The translations under genes and the position numbers were made by a program. Below are positions 7,819-15,335 of a stretch of DNA of 64,000 nucleotides, one piece after another; position 1 is the stretch's first letter, and every line of letters starts with the position of its first letter. This DNA is from a virus. Location: positions 43,314 through 107,313 of IMG/VR virus record IMGVR_UViG_3300018411_000019; one strand, given 5' to 3'. The notes under the pieces are model-generated. The model saw only the letters and a list, made by a program, of their open reading frames with translations, had not been told where the DNA came from and made no database searches.

Positions 7819-8526
7819 ATGGCCAGTCGTCAAGAAGTCACTGCCTTCATCGTAGAGTCGCTGGCAGGCATCATTCCTGGTGATCGGTATAATGCCGATC
7901 TGGCCGAGAAGCGCCTCAATGCCATGGGTGATGAGGAATTCGATCAGTATATTCGGGCACTGGCTAAACCCAGTACCGAAGATGAGCGAGTGCATCAGGA
8001 AATCATACCGTTCTACTCCCCTAACCTGAAAGACCCCCGCATCACCATGGAGAGTCTGATGCAGGTGGCGGAGAAGATTAAACACCCGCTCTTTGAGCGC
8101 ATCTGGCTGACTGACCCTCAGACCAACGAGACCTTCCTCACGCCGCATAGCTACCTGATTCTGGACATGATGGTCCGTCGTCAGGCCCAGATGCTGACCA
8201 AGAAATCTTCGATCCCAGAAAACACTCGCCACGTTGACGAGATGACCGGTCAGGTGACAGGTAAGTCTAAGGGCTCTAAGATTTCCTTCCCAGAGTTTCA
8301 ATCACAGCTATCGCAGGGGTTGGAACAGACGCTGGTGGAAGAAGTCAAGGTACGAGCCGGTGACCGCATGGCACAGGTCGAGTTTGATCGGCAACTGATC
8401 GAGAACGGTGAAGCGTCTCTGGAAGATGTCACTGCAGGCGGCGGTGTGACCAAGTCTACATCCAGCGTGGCCAACTGGTTGCGAGGGATGATGATCGATA
8501 ACAACCTGGATGATGTGGGCCCATGA
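7819..8526 (+). CDS. Possible C-terminal part of phage RNA polymerase beta
   Basis: A 235-aa protein whose second half resembles the C-terminal clamp region of bacterial RpoB. The stretch SKISFPEFQSQLSQGLEQT, followed by a VKVRAGDR motif, lines up by eye with the conserved [20 protein letters not shown] and LTVKSDD segments. In phiKZ-type phages both polymerases have a separately encoded beta C-terminal polypeptide, and the large beta gene in this window stops before this region, so a split-subunit partner is expected somewhere in the genome. The alignment is my own and short, so this is a tentative call. GAGG supports the start; the stop overlaps the next start by 4 nt. Confidence 0.5.
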   Translation: MASRQEVTAFIVESLAGIIPGDRYNADLAEKRLNAMGDEEFDQYIRALAKPSTEDERVHQEIIPFYSPNLKDPRITMESLMQVAEKIKHPLFERIWLTDPQTNETFLTPHSYLILDMMVRRQAQMLTKKSSIPENTRHVDEMTGQVTGKSKGSKISFPEFQSQLSQGLEQTLVEEVKVRAGDRMAQVEFDRQLIENGEASLEDVTAGGGVTKSTSSVANWLRGMMIDNNLDDVGP

Positions 8527-9008
8527 ATACAGCCGACAACGATAAGCTTATCCTGGATAAGTTGCTGATAGCCGTCAAGGATTGGAAACGGATCTTCCTT
8601 TCCGATCCGGTCAATGAAGCATTGGGGCTTGAAGAAGTCCTGACCGAACACCTGGTTCGACTCCGTCGCATTCGCTGGTATGCCATTGGTGGACCCGTTG
8701 CAGTCGAGAAGCTATGGCGCGAATACGTCGAGGTGGAAGACTACACCGGTGAAATGAAAAACGCCATTCTGGATTTTTACATGAATGGTGCGACCTACAT
8801 GTGGCTGGCGACTCCGGCCGTACAGTTGCAGAAAGAGTCGTTCATCGGTCATCTCTGCAACGTGCTGGCATGGGTGCGCTCAAGTCCACTGGTACCCGAA
8901 TACGTGCGTGAGTACGCTCACGATTACGACTCATTCCAGAAGCTGCTGAAAGAGAATCACTGGATCTTGTTGATGATCCTGCTGTCGATCACCCCTGTCG
9001 ATCAGTAA
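8523..9008 (+). CDS. Hypothetical protein, 161 aa
   Basis: An unrecognised, largely helical protein. It starts inside the stop region of the preceding gene (ATGA overlap), which points to coupled translation with the possible polymerase fragment. It has a hydrophobic C terminus (HWILLMILLSITPVDQ) that could be a membrane-associated helix. Confidence 0.7.
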   Translation: MNTADNDKLILDKLLIAVKDWKRIFLSDPVNEALGLEEVLTEHLVRLRRIRWYAIGGPVAVEKLWREYVEVEDYTGEMKNAILDFYMNGATYMWLATPAVQLQKESFIGHLCNVLAWVRSSPLVPEYVREYAHDYDSFQKLLKENHWILLMILLSITPVDQ

Positions 9009-9020
9009 TCTTTATAACGA

Positions 9021-9035
9021 TACATTATCAAGTTG
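9021..9035 (+). promoter_or_regulatory. Shared 15-nt promoter-like motif
   Basis: TACATTATCAAGTTG, an instance of YACATnRTnnnnnTG, 15 nt before the start of the 266-aa gene. Seven further instances in this window also precede transcription units. Confidence 0.5.
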
Positions 9036-9049
9036 TTGATGAGGTCCTT

Positions 9050-9850
9050 ATGTCCCCTGATAGCAGCTACGTTCTCCTCTTGGATCTCGATGCGCTCATG
9101 GATACCCGCATGGGAACTCTGATGCTTCTTGATCCGGAGTTGAGCAAGACTCTGTCGCCTGAGAAGTACCGTGCCCGAACCATGGATGATTTCGAAGAGA
9201 TCACCGATGGCCGTGTCACCAACAAAGCGTTCCAGGAACGCTACGCCAAGCGCGACTATGACGTCTTGCGGCGCTCTATTGTCACCGGGGTCCTGCCGGT
9301 TCTTCTGACGTACATCGCAGGTCTTGAGGAACGTCTGGTTAGACAGGTGGATGTGGCCGGCATTCGGATCGACCTAAACATCTGGCCGTACAGTCTGCCC
9401 GGTCCCCTGATCGAGATGTACAAGAACTGCCTTACAGCTCTGGTTCCACCTTACGTCGAGGTGCATGTTGTCTCCCACTCGCCTGAGTCGCTGTCTCCGG
9501 AGGCCCTCAGTCGTCAGTACAGTGGGTGGGTCACTTACCACTTTCACCCGTGGCTGGAGCTGCACAACGAAACCCTGCTGGTTAAACCCATTAACGGGGT
9601 TTCGGTCATACTCCCCAAGCTCTACTACCGAGAGCTTGGGGAGGAAGATGAGCTGACAGGGGAATTGCAGGGGGCTGATCGACACGGGCTACTGGAGCTG
9701 GTGATGGAAGATTACATCCACCTGGAGCATATCCCGGTAAGTGATTTTAGCTTCATCGTCCCCGGCACTTATCGTCTACCGGAAGATCAGTCGTCACCGG
9801 TCAAACGCGAGGCTTCAGAGGCTTCTACCGAAGTCACGAAGTCGTCGTAG
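9050..9850 (+). CDS. Hypothetical protein, 266 aa
   Basis: Begins MSPDSSYVLLLDLDALMDT, an opening strand ending in DLDALMDT that recalls HAD-like or nucleotidase folds, but later catalytic motifs of that fold are not evident. The later part includes VPPYVEVHVVSHSPESLS and a Ser/Thr/Glu-rich tail. It has a GAGG binding site and a promoter-like motif of its own. The last 64 nt overlap the 3' end of the convergent gene. Function unknown. Confidence 0.7.
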   Translation: MSPDSSYVLLLDLDALMDTRMGTLMLLDPELSKTLSPEKYRARTMDDFEEITDGRVTNKAFQERYAKRDYDVLRRSIVTGVLPVLLTYIAGLEERLVRQVDVAGIRIDLNIWPYSLPGPLIEMYKNCLTALVPPYVEVHVVSHSPESLSPEALSRQYSGWVTYHFHPWLELHNETLLVKPINGVSVILPKLYYRELGEEDELTGELQGADRHGLLELVMEDYIHLEHIPVSDFSFIVPGTYRLPEDQSSPVKREASEASTEVTKSS

Positions 9851-10302
9851 TTTACCGGTTGTGTACCTTGGGTTGTTACGTCGGGCACCAGCACCGGAGC
9901 GGGTAATTCCGCCTCCGGTCGCTGGACCGGCGGTATCGACTGGCCAGTTGCCAGATCGAGAAGGAACGGGTTCTTCCCACCGAGCATACGCAGCAACTCA
10001 TTCTGGGCTTGCGCCAGGCGTTCAGACTCGCTGACCTGCCGCTCATCGACATCGATCTTGCGGGTAGTCAGGGCAGCTTGATCAAGGTCACGCAGGACTT
10101 GCAAGAGGGTGTTTGAATCTTTATCGACACTCGGAACGCCACTCTTGAGGTGTTTCTGAACCATCGCCAGGCGGATGCTCTGGGTGGTCTTGATGACATC
10201 GGATGGGTCGACCGATGCATTGATGTTCATCGGCATCTCGGTCAGATATTCAGCATCAGTAACAGGCATCAGATCCCCTTCGAGGGGATTTATCTCGGAC
10301 AT
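9787..10302 (-). CDS. Hypothetical protein, 171 aa
   Basis: The frame extends to 10434, but the ATG at 10302 has a good GGAG eight bases upstream and gives MSEINPLEGDLMPV. The middle is helical and charged (TTRKIDVDERQVSESERLAQ), followed by LLRMLGGKNPFLLD and a proline/valine-rich tail. It could be a small DNA-binding or packaging protein, but no family was recognised. It converges on, and overlaps by 64 nt, the 3' end of the gene to its left. Confidence 0.65.
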   Translation of the reverse strand: MSEINPLEGDLMPVTDAEYLTEMPMNINASVDPSDVIKTTQSIRLAMVQKHLKSGVPSVDKDSNTLLQVLRDLDQAALTTRKIDVDERQVSESERLAQAQNELLRMLGGKNPFLLDLATGQSIPPVQRPEAELPAPVLVPDVTTQGTQPVNYDDFVTSVEASEASRLTGDD

Positions 10303-10366
10303 GGTAAAATCTCCAGGAAAAGACAGTAATCCATAGGATCTTGTGAGAAGTACGTCAGGAACCCAC

Positions 10367-10849
10367 ATGCTGACTTCAATATTCCCATGGTGGCGGCGTA
10401 AAAAACCAGCCTCCATCACCCAAGGCCTCACCATTTATGAACTCATCCAATTTCATCTAGGAGAACTCCATGAACTGAACCTGAAGAAATTCTCACCCGC
10501 AAAGGCCCAGTCCACAATGCTTGCATGTACCACCCGCAACTTAGAGGAGCTGGAGAAATTACTCATCGAAGCGTCTATCTTTGTCAGCAAGGGACAGTAT
10601 CTTCCTGAATCATGGAAAGGTCGATCCACCCGAAAGCGTGAGACATCGTTAGACCACTACATCACAGAAGACAATGACCTCATCCACCCACTGGACTGGA
10701 TTGAGTTGCAACGTCACCACATCCTTAAACTCACGGACGCTATCCAGAAAATGGATCGAGCTGATGCTGAGTACTACCAACGTAAAACCAACTTTATCAT
10801 TGAGGATCTGAATGCTCTGGTTGCGGCCAGTCGTTTGTGTCTGAAGTGA
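10367..10849 (+). CDS. Hypothetical protein, 160 aa
   Basis: The ATG giving MLTSIFPWWRRKKP was chosen because AGGA precedes it; a GTG 24 nt earlier is possible. The protein is helical with repeated Leu/Glu patterns and probably forms coiled coils. It is divergent from the 171-aa gene, so the short gap between them must hold both promoters. No family recognised. Confidence 0.65.
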   Translation: MLTSIFPWWRRKKPASITQGLTIYELIQFHLGELHELNLKKFSPAKAQSTMLACTTRNLEELEKLLIEASIFVSKGQYLPESWKGRSTRKRETSLDHYITEDNDLIHPLDWIELQRHHILKLTDAIQKMDRADAEYYQRKTNFIIEDLNALVAASRLCLK

Positions 10850-10868
10850 TCCACCTAGGTACTTAACC

Positions 10869-11453
10869 ATGAGCAAAGAGCAACAACGCATGATGGAGGA
10901 TCGGGATAAGCTGCTGAATGAAGCAGGTAATCCATTGACCTACCTCTTTCGTAAGATTCTTCGTGACTGGCCTGCAGGATCGGGAGACTGGCCCAGCGGT
11001 GTGGAAGCCAAGAATTGGAACATGCGTCTCACGCGCTTTCTAAACAGCCACCTTAGCCGGTGTCCGAAGAACCCCAAGGACATTGGCCAGGAACGCAACA
11101 ACTTTAACCGGGCAATTTCCAAGACCCAGATGACCTTCAAGACGTTTCAGAAGGCCCTTCAGATTCTTGGACCACTCAAATATAGTATGAGTGTCACGTT
11201 GCTGCTCCGCAACGGCGAGGAGATCACCATCTCCACACCGATGTTTAAGAACCCATATGCGATCATCGATGAGCTGTCCTCGGCTGTCTCTAACACAGGC
11301 ATGTCACCGGAAAACGACATCGAAGACTACGATCAGGACCAAGACCTGACCGCCGATGCTGTTGACCATTCAATCGATCAGATCCAAATCCCAGAAGGCA
11401 GCGAAGGTCAGGCGTTTGTTACCCGCCGCCGACGGACGTACCGCAATGACTAG
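10869..11453 (+). CDS. Hypothetical protein, 194 aa
   Basis: Unrecognised. The N-terminal 100 residues are basic and helical and contain FRKILRDWPAGSGDWPSG. The C-terminal part is acidic (ENDIEDYDQDQDLTADAVD) and ends in a basic tip (RRRRTYRND). It follows the previous gene by 19 nt. Confidence 0.7.
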   Translation: MSKEQQRMMEDRDKLLNEAGNPLTYLFRKILRDWPAGSGDWPSGVEAKNWNMRLTRFLNSHLSRCPKNPKDIGQERNNFNRAISKTQMTFKTFQKALQILGPLKYSMSVTLLLRNGEEITISTPMFKNPYAIIDELSSAVSNTGMSPENDIEDYDQDQDLTADAVDHSIDQIQIPEGSEGQAFVTRRRRTYRND

Positions 11454-11503
11454 AACGACCAAGTCGCGTGCTGCCCACCTATAGGTTTTACAGGACCACT
11501 ATA

Positions 11504-12067
11504 ATGACCCTCGACGCATTGCAAAAACAGGACACCCAACCCATCCAACCGAAAAACGATGGGATTGACCACATCAATGTCTATTCGCGTGGTGCCACTG
11601 CACTTGGCCGTGCATTGTCCAATCTGTCGGACTGCAACATTGAGCACCCCTACTTCGGACACTTCCGGACACTGGAAGGCCTGTGGTTCTACATGAAGAC
11701 CGGTTTCAAAGATGATTCGTTCCGGATTGTGAAAGGTATGACCGCTCGCGATCAAGGCAAGCGGATGCCGAGTGATTACTATCCCCTGTTCAGCAAGATG
11801 TTCAAGCTGGGGATGCTCGAAAAACTCGAACGCAATCCCCAACTGCAACGTGATCTGGTCGAGAACGAACTGCCCTTGGCGCACTATTACGTGTACCATA
11901 CCAAAGTCATTGTCCAGGATCGCCATCAGTGGCAGCTGGACTATTGGGCACTGTTGCGCTCGGCACTGAAGAGCACCGGCTCGTTGAACGTCATCCGTCA
12001 GGAACTGCAAGAGGAAATCAAGTACCACCTCAGCAACCCGAAAGAATGTCCGAAAGACGACATCTGA
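11504..12067 (+). CDS. NADAR (YbiA-like) family protein
   Basis: A 187-aa protein with the pattern of the NADAR fold: INVYSRGATALGRALSNL, then IEHPYFGHFRTLEGLWFY, then FRIVKGMTARDQGKRM. This corresponds to the family order of an initial strand, a 'LSN' turn, an aromatic-Glu helix (T-x-E-x-x-W/F) and the charged 'A-x-x-x-G-K/R' helix. NADAR proteins act on ADP-ribose or related nucleotide conjugates, including removal of ADP-ribose from modified bases, and occur in phages and defence loci. A role in countering NAD-based or ADP-ribosylating host defence is inference. AGGA precedes the ATG; a hairpin terminator follows. Confidence 0.6.
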   Translation: MTLDALQKQDTQPIQPKNDGIDHINVYSRGATALGRALSNLSDCNIEHPYFGHFRTLEGLWFYMKTGFKDDSFRIVKGMTARDQGKRMPSDYYPLFSKMFKLGMLEKLERNPQLQRDLVENELPLAHYYVYHTKVIVQDRHQWQLDYWALLRSALKSTGSLNVIRQELQEEIKYHLSNPKECPKDDI

Positions 12068-12079
12068 CACACCGGATGC

Positions 12080-12117
12080 GGGGCCTTAGGGCCCCTCTTC
12101 CTCCTTTTCTTTTTTGT
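12080..12117 (+). terminator. Rho-independent terminator
   Basis: GGGGCC-TTAG-GGCCCC stem-loop followed by a pyrimidine-rich tract with a six-T run, between the NADAR-like gene and the next virion gene. Confidence 0.8.
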
Positions 12118-12134
12118 TTGTTCGAGATCCAGTC

Positions 12135-13142
12135 ATGAGCCTGATTTCCATTCCATTATTTAAGACGGACAATACCGAAAAACTTGAAGTGGCTGACGCA
12201 TACGACGTGGCCAATGAACGCCCCATCAACAAGATTTACCAAGCCAGTAAGAAGAAAGCTGGCGAGCTTTACTTTCGAGCCGGGGGTGTCAATGGTGTCA
12301 CAAGTGGCCTGACTAACATTCTTCTGTCTAAGCAAGCCGGTGCCAGTGGAGCACAGCTACTGGAACAGGGACTCGGGATGTTTGGGACCAGTTCAACTGG
12401 TCTGCTGCGTACAGTGGGCGGTGGTGTACTGGATAAGGCCGCCAAGTTCATCGACCTTGACCCAGCCCTTGCCAGTAAGATCAAACGTACTTCCGATGGG
12501 CTACTGACCACGGTTACCAATGGCAACTTGAAAGACATCAGTCAGTATGGCAACGTCGCCAGTCTGATGGGTGATCTGAGCGGTAATCCTGAAATATCCA
12601 GGATGATCAATGTCGGTTTTGAGTCTGCAGTCTGGGGTGCAGCCTTCACTGAAGCCAATAGCTTCGGCACGTATGACTACTACGAGTCAGTAAGGAGCCA
12701 TGTAGACCCTGACGTGTACCATCAGGCGGTTATCTACTCGTTACCCTCCGTAGCTACCTCTGGGTCGGTAGATGCGCTTAAACAAGCGCTGAGGGCCTTG
12801 AATCCCGAAGTCATATTGGCCAACCAGCCAGGCTTCATTGAGATGTTCTTCAGTCAGTTCAAGTTACCCGAACCACACCCGACTGACATGGCAGCCTTCT
12901 CCAACGACCTGGTCGAGAACCTGACCCTGTTGGACCCCCACTGGTACATCCACTCGGCTGACACCACACCTGTGGTCTACGATCTCAAATACCTGACCAA
13001 GGTCACACCGGATGCGTTGCGGGTACTCTCTATCCATCCGGTCATCGGTCCTCTTGTTCAGATCGCGCCTAATTTCCAAGCGGTCTCAGTGGCCGAAGTG
13101 ATCCGTTCACAATTCCCAAAGATGGTCACCAATCTCAAATAA
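12135..13142 (+). CDS. Probable virion structural protein, 335 aa
   Basis: A protein beginning MSLISIPLFKTDN with a low-complexity Gly/Leu/Ser-rich stretch (GASGAQLLEQGLGMFGT) and a helical C-terminal half. No enzymatic motif was seen. Position next to the two large minus-strand virion genes suggests a structural role. The frame extends a little upstream to a TTG, but the ATG is the natural start. It ends at a symmetrical terminator shared with the convergent 696-aa gene. Confidence 0.65.
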   Translation: MSLISIPLFKTDNTEKLEVADAYDVANERPINKIYQASKKKAGELYFRAGGVNGVTSGLTNILLSKQAGASGAQLLEQGLGMFGTSSTGLLRTVGGGVLDKAAKFIDLDPALASKIKRTSDGLLTTVTNGNLKDISQYGNVASLMGDLSGNPEISRMINVGFESAVWGAAFTEANSFGTYDYYESVRSHVDPDVYHQAVIYSLPSVATSGSVDALKQALRALNPEVILANQPGFIEMFFSQFKLPEPHPTDMAAFSNDLVENLTLLDPHWYIHSADTTPVVYDLKYLTKVTPDALRVLSIHPVIGPLVQIAPNFQAVSVAEVIRSQFPKMVTNLK

Positions 13143-13152
13143 GCGCATAACA

Positions 13153-13174
13153 GGGAGGGGCAGCTGCCCCTCCC
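13153..13174. terminator. Bidirectional hairpin terminator
   Basis: A perfect palindrome, gggaggggcag followed by ctgcccctccc, between two convergent genes, enclosed by outer gcataa and ttatgc. Confidence 0.75.
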
Positions 13175-13187
13175 CTTATGCTGGATG

Positions 13188-15278
13188 TTACTGTCTGTCG
13201 GTGGCCATCGAGATAGCCTTGGCACCTTCGCCAAGCAGACCCGACATCGCCCACATGGCTGCACGCTCTGGCGACTGGGTGTCGTCGAATGCAGCTTGCT
13301 GACGCGCCAGTCGCAAAGCCCATTTACGCACGATGTTGATCTCAGCCTCCAACGGAATGCCAGCCAGAATCGACAAGTAGTCCGTGTAGTTGTTATCGTC
13401 ATCGTACGTTGAACCCAGCATGACCGATGCAATGTTCTCACCGACCTGCCCACCCTGAGAGAAGTCATAGCCATTCAACCAACCGATAGAACCACCTACC
13501 GCGTAACCGGCCGCCTGGATGGCCTTGTCCGAATACTCGAACGACGGGTTGATAGGCATGTTGACTGCACTGGTCAAATCAATCAAGCCCAACTGGACAT
13601 CGACACCCAAGAAGGCGCCATTGTTGGTCCAGCCCACATCACCCACGCCACGAGTAAAGGTCACCGAATCCACAATGGCCAGACGCGAATGCGCACGACC
13701 TTGAGCAAAGTACTCAACGAGGAACGGGGAAGTGTGAGAAGATTTACCGGTGGACAGTGGAACCGCCATGGCAAAGATGCAACTCATCGGCAGAATCAAG
13801 TTCTGTAGACGAGAGATCGGATCACCATAGGGCGAACGCAATGGAATGTTCAGCGACAGTTTGTTGAAGTCACAGCTTGAACTGTCCCAGACCTTAGGGA
13901 TATCCACATAGGCAGAACCGGCCAACTGGGCTAGGCCTTGAATACCCAGTCCTGTAGCAGTACCTGACATGAAACCCTTGAAGGCTTCTACCGCACCGCC
14001 GATGATCCCGGCTCCATCAATGTTGCCATCGAACATGCTGAATCGGGTTTCACGGGCACTGGCCGAGATGCTGTTGATCTGGCTGCTGATTGACGGTTCC
14101 TTGGTGCTATTATTGAACGACTCGGATTGCGTTCCGGTGAAGTCCACCCGCAGGCTCAGGAACTCGGAACCCATTCTGGCTTCTGCCATAAATGCATCGG
14201 CAGTACGCTCAACGATGCCGTCTTCCATTCGGCCGACTTTCTCAACCTTAGCCTCAGCGAGGAGTTCTTCGCCTTCCTTGATTTGCCCGAGCATCTCACT
14301 TTTTCGCCAGATCTCCACGTAGTTGTCTAGCGTGGCATCCATGTTGTTGACGCCTGTGATGACATCATTCATGTCATCGCCGTACATGCGTCGCTTAAAG
14401 ATGGCCTGAATCTCTTCTTTAGAGTTGACCTTATCCAATTCACCATTGAGTAATTCGCGGCGATGGTTGACCAGACGCTGACCACGTTGAGCCACGGCAA
14501 ATACGTCGATACCGCCATTCTTCCGGTAGATCGATGGGATCATCCGGTGCATGTTCTTAATATCGTTCTGGTCGATGCCATTTTCTTTGTTGTAGATGGG
14601 TTTGTTACCCTCGAACAAAGGTCGTTCGATGATGCCCATGTTCGCTGCAATACCGTTAACCATCGAGCTGACTGCTTGCCAGTAAGGCAACATGGCAGGT
14701 TTGAGGTAGTAGTATTTTGACGCCGGCCGACGCAGGAAGAACCGGATGGCTTTACCGGCCACACCTGCAACCATGATGAACGGCATCAGTGGAATCGTTG
14801 CCACTGTACCTACTGCCCAGCCCAAGGTGTAGAAGAACCCTGGTGCACGACCAGTCCGCGCCATGGACGAGGCAGGAACCGAGTAATAGTTGGTGTAGAA
14901 CTGAGTCAGGCTGTTGAACTGCGGAAAGCCCATGCGAAAGTGTACAACCTGCATGTTGTCGTCAATCTTCTCGCTGTAGGTACGACCCATGCCATTACAC
15001 CCTTTCGGGTCAGTGCTGTGACTGCGCGATACCTTCGGGAGCAGGGTCGATGATCCTCGACCGTGCTGATTGGTAAACAGGTTGTGTTTCAGGTCTGCAT
15101 ACCGAGTGAACTGAGGGAGAGGGTTGATGACAAAGTTTCCACCTAGGGTGGTGTCGTTGGCCTTCTGCATCGAGGTGGAATAAATTCGGTTGACGACCGC
15201 AGCATTACCCCCGATGATGGTATCGGCAGGCAGCAAGAAGGCTGATTTAACCCAACTGTCGTCGAGGATATTGTCCAT
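13188..15278 (-). CDS. Large virion protein, 696 aa (phiKZ gp182 position)
   Basis: An unrecognised protein with one or two hydrophobic segments at about 148-180 (GWAVGTVATIPLMPFIM, VAGVAGKAI) and a C-terminal domain rich in glycine and beta-prone residues (GVGDVGWTNNGAFLGVDVQL). It lies directly downstream of the 2103-aa transglycosylase protein on the same strand; in phiKZ the gene at this place is a virion protein, and I infer the same here from gene order. It has its own start after a terminator, so it may be transcribed separately from the giant gene. Confidence 0.7.
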   Translation of the reverse strand: MDNILDDSWVKSAFLLPADTIIGGNAAVVNRIYSTSMQKANDTTLGGNFVINPLPQFTRYADLKHNLFTNQHGRGSSTLLPKVSRSHSTDPKGCNGMGRTYSEKIDDNMQVVHFRMGFPQFNSLTQFYTNYYSVPASSMARTGRAPGFFYTLGWAVGTVATIPLMPFIMVAGVAGKAIRFFLRRPASKYYYLKPAMLPYWQAVSSMVNGIAANMGIIERPLFEGNKPIYNKENGIDQNDIKNMHRMIPSIYRKNGGIDVFAVAQRGQRLVNHRRELLNGELDKVNSKEEIQAIFKRRMYGDDMNDVITGVNNMDATLDNYVEIWRKSEMLGQIKEGEELLAEAKVEKVGRMEDGIVERTADAFMAEARMGSEFLSLRVDFTGTQSESFNNSTKEPSISSQINSISASARETRFSMFDGNIDGAGIIGGAVEAFKGFMSGTATGLGIQGLAQLAGSAYVDIPKVWDSSSCDFNKLSLNIPLRSPYGDPISRLQNLILPMSCIFAMAVPLSTGKSSHTSPFLVEYFAQGRAHSRLAIVDSVTFTRGVGDVGWTNNGAFLGVDVQLGLIDLTSAVNMPINPSFEYSDKAIQAAGYAVGGSIGWLNGYDFSQGGQVGENIASVMLGSTYDDDNNYTDYLSILAGIPLEAEINIVRKWALRLARQQAAFDDTQSPERAAMWAMSGLLGEGAKAISMATDRQ

Positions 15279-15291
15279 GGGTGACCTCTTA

Positions 15292-15331
15292 AAAATAGAA
15301 AAGAGAGTGAGGGGATTGCTCCCCTCACTCT
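15292..15331 (-). terminator. Rho-independent terminator after the giant virion gene
   Basis: On the minus strand a 10- to 12-bp stem (GAGTGAGGGG paired with CCCCTCACTC) begins right after the stop codon of the 2103-aa gene and is followed by CTCTTTTCTATTTTT. Confidence 0.8.
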
Positions 15332-15335
15332 GTGG

